From assembly GCF_032583975.1 (NCBI RefSeq), contig NZ_JAWHTF010000007.1: 64,000 nucleotides of DNA; one strand, given 5' to 3'. How positions within the stretch are numbered: the stretch's first letter is position 1; every line of letters begins with the position of its first letter. Below are positions 17,464-26,567 of this stretch, piece after piece. Under the pieces are notes generated by a model. That model did not search any database. It was not told where the DNA came from and saw nothing but the letters and a program-made list of their open reading frames with translations. Position numbers and translations under genes: made by a program. The stretch is from Gilvirhabdus luticola (GTDB lineage: Bacteria; Bacteroidota; Bacteroidia; Flavobacteriales; Flavobacteriaceae).

Positions 17464-19002
17464 ATGAGTAATTCAAAAGTAATTTCTAAAAAAAATAAAA
17501 CAGCTGTTAAAGATCTTAAATCATCGACAGTCAAAACAACTTCAGGACCAGAAATGCTAAATGGCGTTGCTGATATACGACGTTTTTTTTATAAGAACGA
17601 AGTGCCTTTATATTTTATAAGTGCTACTAACTTCAATATGTTGGGTGCCGATGAATGGATCAAAGGATTTAAATTTATATGTCATATAGAATGTTTTGAT
17701 GGCCAGCATCCAAACGTTTTCTCACCAAAAGAGGAAATTCCGCATGATGAATTCACAAGTATTGAGGATATTAATAACTACTTGCTACAACACCCAGAAG
17801 TACAGGATTATTTAAAGACTAGAAAAAAAGGCAAAAATACTGGTAAGGCTATGTTTCTAATGTTTGACGAAAAGACAGAGAAACTAGCTAAAAAATTAGG
17901 ATTGCAAGTCATGTTCCCAACTGCCAAGATGCGTACGTTTATGGACAATAAAGTGAATACCAACCGTATTGCAGAAAAGGCAGGTGTACCATGTGTACCC
18001 TATGTGCTATCTCCTGTAACAGATTATGCCCATTTAAACAAAGTGTCGAAATCTCTGGGGACTGATCTAGTTATTCAAACACCTTTTGGAGATTCTGGAC
18101 ATACCACTTTCTTTATTACCAACGAAGAAGAATTTAAAAAATATGAAGAGGACATTGTTAAAGAGAAAGAAGTTAAAATCATGAAACGCATCAATTGTAG
18201 AGGTTCGGCTATTGAGGCCTGTGTTACTAGACATGGCACCATTGTAGCACCATTGATGACAGAACTTGTAGGTTTTAAAGAACTAACACCTTATAAAGGA
18301 GGATGGTGTGGTAATGAGATTTACCCGAATGCATTCACTCCTGAGCTTCGAAAAAAGGCAATTAAATACACTCAACTTTTTGGAAACCAATTGCGTGAAG
18401 AAGGATATAAAGGCTATTTTGAACTTGATTTTCTAATTGATCAAGACAATGGAGAAATTTATCTTGGAGAGCTAAACCCTAGGGTCACTGGGGCAAGTTC
18501 TATCACTAATCATGCGGTTTTTGCATTGGCTGACGCTCCACTTTTTGTATTTCATATTCTAGAATGGATGGATGTTGATTATAAGTTAAATATTAAAGAA
18601 ATTAACACACGTTGGTCCAAACAAGAAAATATAGACAGTTGGAGCCAGTTAATTATCAAACATACCGAAGACACGATTGAACATGTATCTGAAGCTCCTG
18701 TTTCTGGTATTTATAAAATGTTCGATAATGGGCATATACAATTCGACCGTATGGATACACATAGAAGAGCTGTTGAAACAGAAAACGAAGCTTTCTTTTT
18801 GCATATTTCCAAGCAGGGAGACTACCTCTATGAAGGAGCCGATATGGGAATATTAGTATCTCGTGGTCGTATGATGACTGACGATTTTAAATTGAATAAA
18901 AGAGCTAAAGACTGGATAAAAGCTATTCGTTCAAAGTACGTTTCACAGATAGTAGAAGACAAAAGAGAGAAGATTGTACTTACTGGAAGTTTAACAAAAT
19001 AA
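17464..19002 (+). CDS. ATP-grasp family ligase (biotin carboxylase-like)
   Basis: A 512-residue protein. After an N-terminal region rich in Lys and Ser (1-30) and a pre-ATP-grasp domain, an ATP-grasp core spans about 155-390. It contains KMRTFMDNKVNTNRIAEKAG (155-174), a glycine-rich loop GDSGHTTFF (209-217), EVKIMKRINCRG (236-247) and the metal-binding YFELDFLID with GELNPRVTGASS (335-346). The last 120 residues form an unassigned domain. ATP-grasp enzymes activate a carboxylate as acyl phosphate and join it to an amine or thiol. It does not carry a biotin carboxyl carrier domain. In this cluster it is the most likely bond-forming enzyme. Confidence 0.85.
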   Translation: MSNSKVISKKNKTAVKDLKSSTVKTTSGPEMLNGVADIRRFFYKNEVPLYFISATNFNMLGADEWIKGFKFICHIECFDGQHPNVFSPKEEIPHDEFTSIEDINNYLLQHPEVQDYLKTRKKGKNTGKAMFLMFDEKTEKLAKKLGLQVMFPTAKMRTFMDNKVNTNRIAEKAGVPCVPYVLSPVTDYAHLNKVSKSLGTDLVIQTPFGDSGHTTFFITNEEEFKKYEEDIVKEKEVKIMKRINCRGSAIEACVTRHGTIVAPLMTELVGFKELTPYKGGWCGNEIYPNAFTPELRKKAIKYTQLFGNQLREEGYKGYFELDFLIDQDNGEIYLGELNPRVTGASSITNHAVFALADAPLFVFHILEWMDVDYKLNIKEINTRWSKQENIDSWSQLIIKHTEDTIEHVSEAPVSGIYKMFDNGHIQFDRMDTHRRAVETENEAFFLHISKQGDYLYEGADMGILVSRGRMMTDDFKLNKRAKDWIKAIRSKYVSQIVEDKREKIVLTGSLTK

Positions 19003-19069
19003 CGTATAATCAAAGTACAAGGCATAGGATATGTCTGACTTGTGAAAACAACCGAAGTTTGAATTTTCA

Positions 19070-20137
19070 ATGGCGAGATTTATAAGAAAAGAAAAACATG
19101 AAATAGGACTGTCTCCTGACGAACTTTTATTTAGAGGCGAAAAAAAGGTTGAAGAGGTAACTATCAGGGTCATTGACTTTGATGCTAAAAATCTGGAAGA
19201 AAATGCCCTTAAAGAGATCGCAGAAATACAAAAATACCAAGAAAAAAAGACGGTTACCTGGCTAAATATAGATGGCCTTCATAATTCCACTTTAATGCAA
19301 GAAATTGCTCGAGTATTTAAATTGGATGATTTAGTTCTGGCCAATGTAATGAATACTACAGCACGCCCTACAGTTTTTGAACACGATAACTGCATTTCAA
19401 TTTCAGTTAAAATGCTTCAGTTGAATGAGAATACGGGTTTGGTTTCAGTTGAGAATTTAAGTTTGATTTTGACAAAATCTGTTTTAATTTCTTTTCAAGA
19501 AAAAAGAGGAGATGTATTTGAGCCTATTAGGGAACGAATTAGAAAAAAGAAAAAAAGAATTCGGAATGGATGGACAGATTATCTTGCTTTTGCTTTATTG
19601 GACATAGTTATAGACAACTACATCTATATTATCGGTGTCCTGGGAGAGAAAATAGAAATATTAGAAGAAAACCTTGGACATGACCAACCCAGTAAATCAA
19701 TTATTAAGAAAATTAATACTTATAAAAGAGAATTGAACTTTATACGAAGAAACATTAGGCCAGCAAAGGAAATGATTCTATCCCTATCAAAAATGGAATC
19801 TGAATTTATTTTTGAAAGCACTTATGTTCATTATAAAGAGCTTTTGGACAATATCAATCAGGCTAACGATTCGACAGATAGTTATCGTGAGATTTTAACC
19901 GATCAGTTAAACTTATACCATACTACAATTAGCAGCAAGCTTAATGACATTATGAAATTTCTAACTATATTTTCGGTTATCTTTATACCCTTAACTTTCA
20001 TCGCTGGAATTTATGGGACTAATTTTGAAGTACTACCTGAATTACAATATAAATATAGTTATTTCATTATGCTAGCTGCTATGTTGGTTTTGGCTATTGG
20101 AATGTTAATTTATTTTAGAAAAAGAAAATGGTTTTAA
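19070..20137 (+). CDS. corA: CorA-type divalent cation transporter with GTN in place of GMN
   Basis: A 355-residue CorA/ZntB-fold channel. It has a soluble N-terminal funnel (1-250), a long helix and two C-terminal transmembrane segments (about 295-315 and 330-350), ending in the basic tail RKRKWF. The selectivity-loop motif normally reads YGMN; here it reads YGTN (residues 315-318). Natural variants at this Met are known in the superfamily (for example GVN and GIN in ZntB relatives), so transport is likely kept but ion preference may differ. It lies 67 bp after the ATP-grasp gene and may be co-transcribed with the cluster. Confidence 0.85.
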   Translation: MARFIRKEKHEIGLSPDELLFRGEKKVEEVTIRVIDFDAKNLEENALKEIAEIQKYQEKKTVTWLNIDGLHNSTLMQEIARVFKLDDLVLANVMNTTARPTVFEHDNCISISVKMLQLNENTGLVSVENLSLILTKSVLISFQEKRGDVFEPIRERIRKKKKRIRNGWTDYLAFALLDIVIDNYIYIIGVLGEKIEILEENLGHDQPSKSIIKKINTYKRELNFIRRNIRPAKEMILSLSKMESEFIFESTYVHYKELLDNINQANDSTDSYREILTDQLNLYHTTISSKLNDIMKFLTIFSVIFIPLTFIAGIYGTNFEVLPELQYKYSYFIMLAAMLVLAIGMLIYFRKRKWF

Positions 20138-20236
20138 AACAAAATCAATATGAAGTTATGATCACTTTTATAAGTAAAAGATTTAAAAGTTTCTTATAGC
20201 TTGATAATATAAGCTAAAAGATTCGACTTTAAGAAT

Positions 20237-22192
20237 TTATATTTTTTCTAACATCTCTCTAGCAAATTTAGACATTCTCCAATTGTGATGGCTTGTAGCT
20301 TGTTTTAAGTTTTTTTGACAATTTTCGTTACAAAGTTTTAGCATTTCAAGATATTGAAAAGCCTTAATTCTAACTTCCACATTGAATTGAGGATTGGTAT
20401 AATTAACCAATTCGCTATAAATTTCTTGCTTTTTATCGGTTTGATATTCAAATGTATTTAAATGCAATACCAACCACAACAATCTCACGTTATAATCGTT
20501 AAAACCAATTATATCTTTAGTTTGGTTTAAATATTTAGAGCTCTCTTCAGGAAAGTTTAACCAAAGATTATATAAGGCCGTCTCAATTGTTTTATAGGAC
20601 TTATCTTTTAAAAGTGATTCGTAATCCTTTTTTAATTTTAAAGGGATTTCAGTTAAGCTTTCAGCAATAGCTTGACGCACCTTTAAACTGTTTCTAAAAA
20701 CATCTGGAGTAATTCTGTCTGGAACTTGCGAAATAATCTTTGATTTTGCCTGGTCTGAAATCGTAGAATCTAAATAATAATCACATCGTGAATTTAAAGC
20801 TTCACAATCTACCATTAAATATTCCTGAATGAAAACCGATTGTTTTAAACTTTCTAAAGCTTTGTCATAAGGAAAGCTTTTATTTTCAATCCAAAACTTA
20901 ACAAAATCTCTTAAATCCTGCTCACTGCTTTGCTCAACTTCTTTAATAAAATCATTGGTTTCTACATTTTTAAATTGGTGTTTTCTTAAATAACTTACAA
21001 CAGCTTTTCTAAACGCCCTATCTCCTACTTTATCTCTCAAAGCATGCAACACCCAAGCACCTCGTTCATAAAACGTTAAACTACTGGAATTTGGGTTTAA
21101 TAATGATGTTCCATGACCTGATAGATCTTGCTGATACAGTTGATTGGCAGATTCGTACAATTTCCAGTAATAATGTGTATCTCCAAACAATTTTCTTTCA
21201 GCTAGCAATGCATAATACGTTGCAAATCCTTCCTGCAACCAATGGTGCGTTCCAGATGTTTCGGTTACTAAATTACCGAACCATTGATGTGCCATTTCGT
21301 GCGCATTTACGGTTACAAAATTTCTATCGACAAACGCTGTAGAATCAATCACAAAAGTATCTGCAAAAATGGTTGTTCCAGTATTTTCCATACCAGAATA
21401 CATGAAATCATGTACTGGCACTTGCTTGTAGTTTTGCCAAGGATAAGGAAAACCTATTTCATCTTCCATATAATCAAATATCTCTTTAGTGTACCTATAT
21501 GTTGGTTCTACTTTGTTGGAATCTTCGGGGTAATAATACATCTCTAGCGAAATACCACTTTTAGACGTTTCAACTTTTTTATTGTATTTCCCAATAACTA
21601 TTGCTACCAAGTAGCTAGACATAGGATTTTGCATATCGTAATGCCAAGCAGTTGTTGATTCCTTGATTTGTTCATTTATTAGTTTACCATTAGCTATAAC
21701 TTCGTAGTCTTTATCAATTGTAATCGTTAAATCAAACTCTATTTTATCATTCATGTCATTAATACTTGGTAGCCAGTTGCTTGTATATTTACCTTGCCCT
21801 TGCGTCCATACTTGATTTGGAGCATCATTATCCCAACCCACAAAATACATAGCTTTTTTAGGTAGTGTTTTATAGCATATAACTAATTCATTATTTTTAG
21901 ATTCTTTAAAAAGTTGACTTATTTTAATCCTTTTATCATCATAATGGTGATTCACTTTAGCTTGATTCAATAAAACAGTAATTAATGTCATATCCTTTGC
22001 ATCAATATCTATTGAATCTGTATCTCTTGTTATATCAAATGTGTAAGTTACACAGCCCTTAATGTATTTGCTTATAGGATAAATCTCTATTTCTACATCT
22101 CCATTCTTAAAATCAACATAGTCTGTTTGCTGTGCTGATAAAGCAAGACAAAAAAAGAAAAAGAGTATTGGTATATATTTTCTCATTATCAT
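20237..22192 (-). CDS. M1 family aminopeptidase, exported
   Basis: A 651-residue zinc aminopeptidase with a signal peptide (to about residue 20; a second Met at residue 3 is an equally good start). It has the substrate-binding GMENTG (267-272), the zinc motif HEMAHQW (His298, Glu299, His302) and the third ligand Glu321 in WLQEGFATYYA. The remainder is helical with HEAT-like repeats. It trims N-terminal residues from peptides in the periplasm or at the cell surface. Its final 28 codons are duplicated in decayed form at 11702-11788, so the 3' end of this gene marks the right border of the 12-20 kb cluster. Confidence 0.92.
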   Translation of the reverse strand: MIMRKYIPILFFFFCLALSAQQTDYVDFKNGDVEIEIYPISKYIKGCVTYTFDITRDTDSIDIDAKDMTLITVLLNQAKVNHHYDDKRIKISQLFKESKNNELVICYKTLPKKAMYFVGWDNDAPNQVWTQGQGKYTSNWLPSINDMNDKIEFDLTITIDKDYEVIANGKLINEQIKESTTAWHYDMQNPMSSYLVAIVIGKYNKKVETSKSGISLEMYYYPEDSNKVEPTYRYTKEIFDYMEDEIGFPYPWQNYKQVPVHDFMYSGMENTGTTIFADTFVIDSTAFVDRNFVTVNAHEMAHQWFGNLVTETSGTHHWLQEGFATYYALLAERKLFGDTHYYWKLYESANQLYQQDLSGHGTSLLNPNSSSLTFYERGAWVLHALRDKVGDRAFRKAVVSYLRKHQFKNVETNDFIKEVEQSSEQDLRDFVKFWIENKSFPYDKALESLKQSVFIQEYLMVDCEALNSRCDYYLDSTISDQAKSKIISQVPDRITPDVFRNSLKVRQAIAESLTEIPLKLKKDYESLLKDKSYKTIETALYNLWLNFPEESSKYLNQTKDIIGFNDYNVRLLWLVLHLNTFEYQTDKKQEIYSELVNYTNPQFNVEVRIKAFQYLEMLKLCNENCQKNLKQATSHHNWRMSKFAREMLEKI

Positions 22193-22262
22193 TATACTAC
22201 AAACGTCAAGCCAAAATAATAATTATACTTGTCAATACACTTAAAAGAATTATTTTAGTTCT

Positions 22263-24365
22263 GTGAATACCAATCTTCAAACCCCTATCAATTACTTAAA
22301 AGGTGTTGGCCCAAACAGGGCTGATCTTCTTCGCAGTGAATTGGGTATTCACACCTATCAGGATTTGATCAATTTATTTCCAAATCGTTATATTGATAGA
22401 ACACGTTATTACAAAATCAATGAACTACAGCTTAATAATGCCGAAGTACAGATTATTGGTAAAATCACAAAGGTTGAAGAGGTTGGTCAAGCCAGAAAAA
22501 AAAGACTTGTAGCCACTTTTAAAGATGATTCTGGAATCATGGAACTGGTTTGGTTTAGAGGACATAAATGGATTAGAGAATATTTAAAGTTTGACGAACA
22601 ATATGTCATTTTTGGAAAAGTCAATTGGTTTAATGGCAGATATAACATGCCTCATCCTGAAATGGAGCTTTTGGAAGAGCATGAAAAAAATCTGCGTTCT
22701 GCAATGCAGCCTATCTATCCATCAACAGAAAAGTTATCCAATAAAGGTGTTACTAATAATACTATATGTAAAATCATGCAGCAATTGTTTTTGGAAACTA
22801 AAGGAAAGTTTACCGAAACTTTATCTGCAAATCTACTATCTGAACTCAAATTAATCTCTAAAAACAAAGCACTTTTTAATATTCATTTTCCGAAAAGTCA
22901 GGCGTTATTATCAAAGGCTCAATACCGACTAAAATTTGAAGAATTATTTTACATTCAATTACAATTGATTATTAAAAATTTAATTCATAAAACAAAAATT
23001 AAGGGCTTCCCATTTACAACTGTTGGACATTATTTCAATACCTTTTTTAAGGAGCATTTACCCTTTGAATTGACCAATGCACAAAAGCGGGTCATTAAAG
23101 AAATTCGTCAAGATTTAGGCAGCAATGCACAGATGAATCGGCTATTGCAAGGTGATGTAGGTTCTGGAAAAACCATAGTAGCGCTCATGTCAATGTTTAT
23201 AGCACTTGACAATGATTTTCAAGCCTGTTTAATGGCTCCGACTGAAATTTTGTCAGTCCAGCACTATAACGGTTTATATGACCTGTGTAATAAATTGAAT
23301 ATCAGTATTAAAATACTCACTGGTTCAACTAAAACTTTAGAAAGGCGAAAAATTCATGAATCTCTCGAAAATGGAGAATTACAGATCTTAATTGGTACTC
23401 ATGCCCTACTTGAAGATAAGGTGAAATTCAAAAATTTAGGCCTTGCAATTATTGATGAGCAACACAGATTTGGAGTTGCCCAAAGAAGTAAATTATGGAA
23501 AAAAAATATGTCGCCTCCACACATTCTAGTGATGACTGCAACACCAATTCCGAGAACATTGGCTATGTCTATTTATGGCGATTTAGATATCTCAATTATT
23601 GACGAATTACCGCCAGGAAGAAAGGATATAAAAACTGTACACCGATATGATAATAATCGATTAAAAGTTTTTGCTTTTATCAGAGATGAAATAAGCAAGG
23701 GAAGACAGGTTTATATTGTATATCCATTAATTCAGGAAAGCGAGAAAATGGATTATAAGGATTTGATAGATGGTTATGCGAGCATTGAGCGTGATTTTCC
23801 AAAACCAAAATATCAAGTATCTATTGTTCATGGTAAAATGAAGGCTGCTGATAAAGATTACGAAATGCAACGCTTTGTGAAAGGCGAAACACAAATTATG
23901 GTAGCTACAACGGTTATAGAAGTTGGTGTAGATGTTCCAAATGCTTCAGTCATGATTATTGAAAGTGCCGAACGCTTTGGATTATCGCAATTACACCAAT
24001 TGCGTGGTCGTGTTGGTCGTGGTGCAGAACAAAGCTACTGTATTTTAATGACCGGACATAAATTGAGTCATGACAGCAGAACACGTTTAGAAACCATGGT
24101 AAGAACTAATGATGGCTTTGAAATTGCTGAAGTTGATTTACGTTTGCGTGGTCCAGGGGATATTATGGGCACACAACAAAGTGGTGTACTTAACTTAAAA
24201 ATTGCTGATATCGTAAAGGATAATGATATCTTACAGCACGCACGTTTTTATGCGAAAAAGATTTTAAAAGACGACCCTACTCTTACTAAACCAGAAAATA
24301 AAACCCTTTTATTTACCTACAAACAATTGAGTAAGTATAAAAATATCTGGAATTATATTAGTTAA
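22263..24365 (+). CDS. recG: ATP-dependent DNA helicase RecG
   Basis: A 700-residue superfamily 2 helicase; the start is GTG. The N-terminal wedge/OB domain (1-160, with YLKGVGPNRADLL) is followed by the helicase core: Walker A GDVGSGKT, the DEQH box (IDEQHRFG), MTATPIPRTLAM, and the C-terminal motif RLRGRVGRG-like QLRGRVGRGAEQSY. The TRG-like segment near FEIAEVDLRLRGPGDIMGT is intact. RecG reverses stalled forks and processes Holliday junctions. It is divergent from the M1 gene with 70 bp between them. Confidence 0.97.
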   Translation: MNTNLQTPINYLKGVGPNRADLLRSELGIHTYQDLINLFPNRYIDRTRYYKINELQLNNAEVQIIGKITKVEEVGQARKKRLVATFKDDSGIMELVWFRGHKWIREYLKFDEQYVIFGKVNWFNGRYNMPHPEMELLEEHEKNLRSAMQPIYPSTEKLSNKGVTNNTICKIMQQLFLETKGKFTETLSANLLSELKLISKNKALFNIHFPKSQALLSKAQYRLKFEELFYIQLQLIIKNLIHKTKIKGFPFTTVGHYFNTFFKEHLPFELTNAQKRVIKEIRQDLGSNAQMNRLLQGDVGSGKTIVALMSMFIALDNDFQACLMAPTEILSVQHYNGLYDLCNKLNISIKILTGSTKTLERRKIHESLENGELQILIGTHALLEDKVKFKNLGLAIIDEQHRFGVAQRSKLWKKNMSPPHILVMTATPIPRTLAMSIYGDLDISIIDELPPGRKDIKTVHRYDNNRLKVFAFIRDEISKGRQVYIVYPLIQESEKMDYKDLIDGYASIERDFPKPKYQVSIVHGKMKAADKDYEMQRFVKGETQIMVATTVIEVGVDVPNASVMIIESAERFGLSQLHQLRGRVGRGAEQSYCILMTGHKLSHDSRTRLETMVRTNDGFEIAEVDLRLRGPGDIMGTQQSGVLNLKIADIVKDNDILQHARFYAKKILKDDPTLTKPENKTLLFTYKQLSKYKNIWNYIS

Positions 24366-24474
24366 TTAAGCTTATATTATCCTTTTACTGTTAAAGTTCT
24401 GCAAAACAGCTTTAATCAAAACACCAATCTCGCTATCTTTAAAAGTACGTTAATTTCAAATCCTTTCTAATAGA

Positions 24475-24939
24475 ATGAAAGCAATTTTTACTTTTATCTT
24501 ATGCATTCTTTTTACAAATTTATTTAGTCAAAATACCAAACAATCAGATAGTTTACAATTAGCCGTAAATAGCTTCCACAAAGGTTTTATTGAGCAAAAT
24601 CCTAATTTATCAAGATCTGCTATAAGTAGTCAATTGAATATGTTTAATGGCAATTCATCAGCAAATGCTTCAGATTGGGAAGCACATATGTTTCTTCAAG
24701 CTGGGGAAATAAAAGAATGGTTAGAATGGATGATTGAAAATGCTGGTCCATTTAAAAATGATATAACTTTTAAAGCACAGCATATGCGATCTAATTCGGC
24801 AATAATAGTAACGGAAGAATCCGGAAGTAACAAATTTAGATCCTGGAAAAATGAAGAAGTGGTTTATCAACTCGGAAAGATTTCTGGGATATGGAAAATA
24901 TTGAGCATTTATATTAGGAATCTTAAAAATCCAGAATAA
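24475..24939 (+). CDS. Secreted NTF2-like/SnoaL-like small protein
   Basis: A 154-residue protein with signal peptide MKAIFTFILCILFTNLFSQ. The rest fits the cone-shaped NTF2-like fold: helices around VNSFHKGFIEQNPN, then strands ending in NEEVVYQLGKISGIWKILSIYI. No catalytic His-Asp pair was identified. It is the first of a run of small exported proteins of like fold (24475, 24952, remnant 26568, 26712), which points to repeated duplication. Function unknown. Confidence 0.65.
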   Translation: MKAIFTFILCILFTNLFSQNTKQSDSLQLAVNSFHKGFIEQNPNLSRSAISSQLNMFNGNSSANASDWEAHMFLQAGEIKEWLEWMIENAGPFKNDITFKAQHMRSNSAIIVTEESGSNKFRSWKNEEVVYQLGKISGIWKILSIYIRNLKNPE

Positions 24940-24951
24940 TAACAACTAATT

Positions 24952-25467
24952 ATGACCAACATAATGAAATCAAAAACTTTACTATTGCCCCTTTTGTCAT
25001 TAACATTATTTTTAACGTGCAATAAAAGCGAAGTGATTGATCACCAAGCTATGGAGCAAGAATTATTGGAAGTGCATAAGCTTGCGAGAAAATACCATGT
25101 TGAAAAGATGGTCAACGAATTCGTTTCACAGCTATCGGATAAACATATTTCGGTAAATAGAGGCAAAATGTCCAAGCTACAAAGAGAGAAAAAAACCAAT
25201 CAAGTACAGCAGTATTTTGATAGTGTAGAGTTTGAAAAATGGGATGATATAGAACCGCCAATTATTCGTTTTTCAGATGACTATTCCATGGCGTATACTA
25301 TTGTAAACAAGGAGGTTGTATTGACCTACACGAATGAAAACAATGAAAATATAAGAGAATCAACACTCTTTTCATGGGTAGCAATTTACACAAAACAAAA
25401 TGGTGTTTGGAAAACCGATTGTGTAGCATCTACCAATCAAGAAAGTGTTACTAGCGTTATTAACTAA
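24952..25467 (+). CDS. NTF2-like lipoprotein
   Basis: 171 residues. The first Met at 24952 or the second at 24964 may be used; the latter gives a standard lipoprotein signal, and the lipobox LFLTC puts the acylated Cys at residue 22 of the longer form. The mature part has a helical N-terminal half and a C-terminal strand pair ending in TLFSWVAIYTKQNGVWKTDC. The C-terminal 33 residues match the translated remnant at 26588-26698 at 16 of 33 positions. The gene starts 12 bp after the previous one and is followed 3 bp later by the hydrolase gene. Confidence 0.65.
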   Translation: MTNIMKSKTLLLPLLSLTLFLTCNKSEVIDHQAMEQELLEVHKLARKYHVEKMVNEFVSQLSDKHISVNRGKMSKLQREKKTNQVQQYFDSVEFEKWDDIEPPIIRFSDDYSMAYTIVNKEVVLTYTNENNENIRESTLFSWVAIYTKQNGVWKTDCVASTNQESVTSVIN

Positions 25468-25470
25468 TTC

Positions 25471-26556
25471 ATGAAAAATATGAAGCATCTATTATTTATA
25501 CTCGTTTTAATTATAACCTTTGTTAATTATTCTTATTCACAACATAACATTTTACAAGATTCGTTATTAGGTAGTTACAATGTTGGATTTAAACATAAAA
25601 TTGTAACGGATTATTCTAGGTCATTTGGGAATACTTATAGACCAGTTGAGCTTTTTATTTGGTATCCTTCTGATGATAAAATTGATACTTCATTTAATTA
25701 TACAAATTATATTCAAATTAAAGATAAAAACAAAAACCTTGATTCTTTAATATTGAAAGCTATTGAAGATTCAGGACTTTCAAAGGATAAAAATCTAATC
25801 TTGAATAACTATAAAGGTTTAAAAACATCGGCAACTAAAAATGCCATAATCGCTAATGGCTCCTTTCCTTTAATATTATTTGCTCCAGGAGGAACGACTC
25901 CAGGATATTTACATTCTGTATTTGGAGAATATCTTGCAAGTTATGGCTATATCGTCGTTGGACTTTCGGCGTTAGGTAATAATGTGAATTCTAGATGGCC
26001 ATTTGATCAGACTGGCTTGAATCTACATATTGATGATATGTCATTCGCAATCAATTATTTAAAGCATGAAATGGCTCAAATTAATATTGATAAAATTTGC
26101 TTGGCATCCTGGAGTGTTGGTGGTGTTTCTCAAACAATTTACGCCATGAAGAATTCCGGAATTGATATGTTTGTGAGTCTTGATTCTGGCATTGGACGCA
26201 AATATGGTATTGAAATGCTTAAAGAATCTCCTTACTTTGATTATAAAAAGCTAAATATCCCATATTTACACTTTACTGGAACACAGCCTGATCGTTTTGT
26301 TGTTGAAAAGACAAATGAATTATTTGATTCTATTCCATCTGTTGCAAAATATTCATTAATTATAAAACCTTTCGCTCATCAACATTTTACACCGCAATTT
26401 GGTATTATTAATAATTTGGTTTCCGAAAACCAAGACAAAATATTAACGAATGCCTATTTAAATATGTGTTATACTACACGTGTTTTTATTGATGCCTTTT
26501 TAAAGGAAGACAACAATGCTCAAATAGAATGGCTTGATTTAATTAAAATAAAATAA
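25471..26556 (+). CDS. Exported alpha/beta hydrolase, PAF acetylhydrolase/dienelactone hydrolase-like
   Basis: 361 residues with a signal peptide (to about residue 24). The hydrolase core shows PLILFAPGGTTPGYL (oxyanion region) and a nucleophile elbow SWSVGG in which the first Gly of GxSxG is Ser. The acid lies in the DRFVVE region and the final His in AHQHFTPQ. The layout resembles platelet-activating-factor acetylhydrolase-like enzymes. It sits between an intact NTF2-like gene and a decayed copy of a related gene end, so it may be an insertion into the array. Substrate unknown. Confidence 0.75.
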   Translation: MKNMKHLLFILVLIITFVNYSYSQHNILQDSLLGSYNVGFKHKIVTDYSRSFGNTYRPVELFIWYPSDDKIDTSFNYTNYIQIKDKNKNLDSLILKAIEDSGLSKDKNLILNNYKGLKTSATKNAIIANGSFPLILFAPGGTTPGYLHSVFGEYLASYGYIVVGLSALGNNVNSRWPFDQTGLNLHIDDMSFAINYLKHEMAQINIDKICLASWSVGGVSQTIYAMKNSGIDMFVSLDSGIGRKYGIEMLKESPYFDYKKLNIPYLHFTGTQPDRFVVEKTNELFDSIPSVAKYSLIIKPFAHQHFTPQFGIINNLVSENQDKILTNAYLNMCYTTRVFIDAFLKEDNNAQIEWLDLIKIK

Positions 26557-26567
26557 TCTCTAATAAT

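Noticed and set aside
20199..20216. AGCTT/TAAGCT hairpin as terminator of the 12-20 kb cluster
   Set aside because: The stem is short and AT-rich and has no T run, so it cannot be supported as a terminator.
11789..20236. Classical mobile element (transposon, ICE, prophage)
   Set aside because: No transposase, integrase, relaxase, phage gene or terminal inverted repeat was seen; only the direct duplication of the gene end supports insertion.
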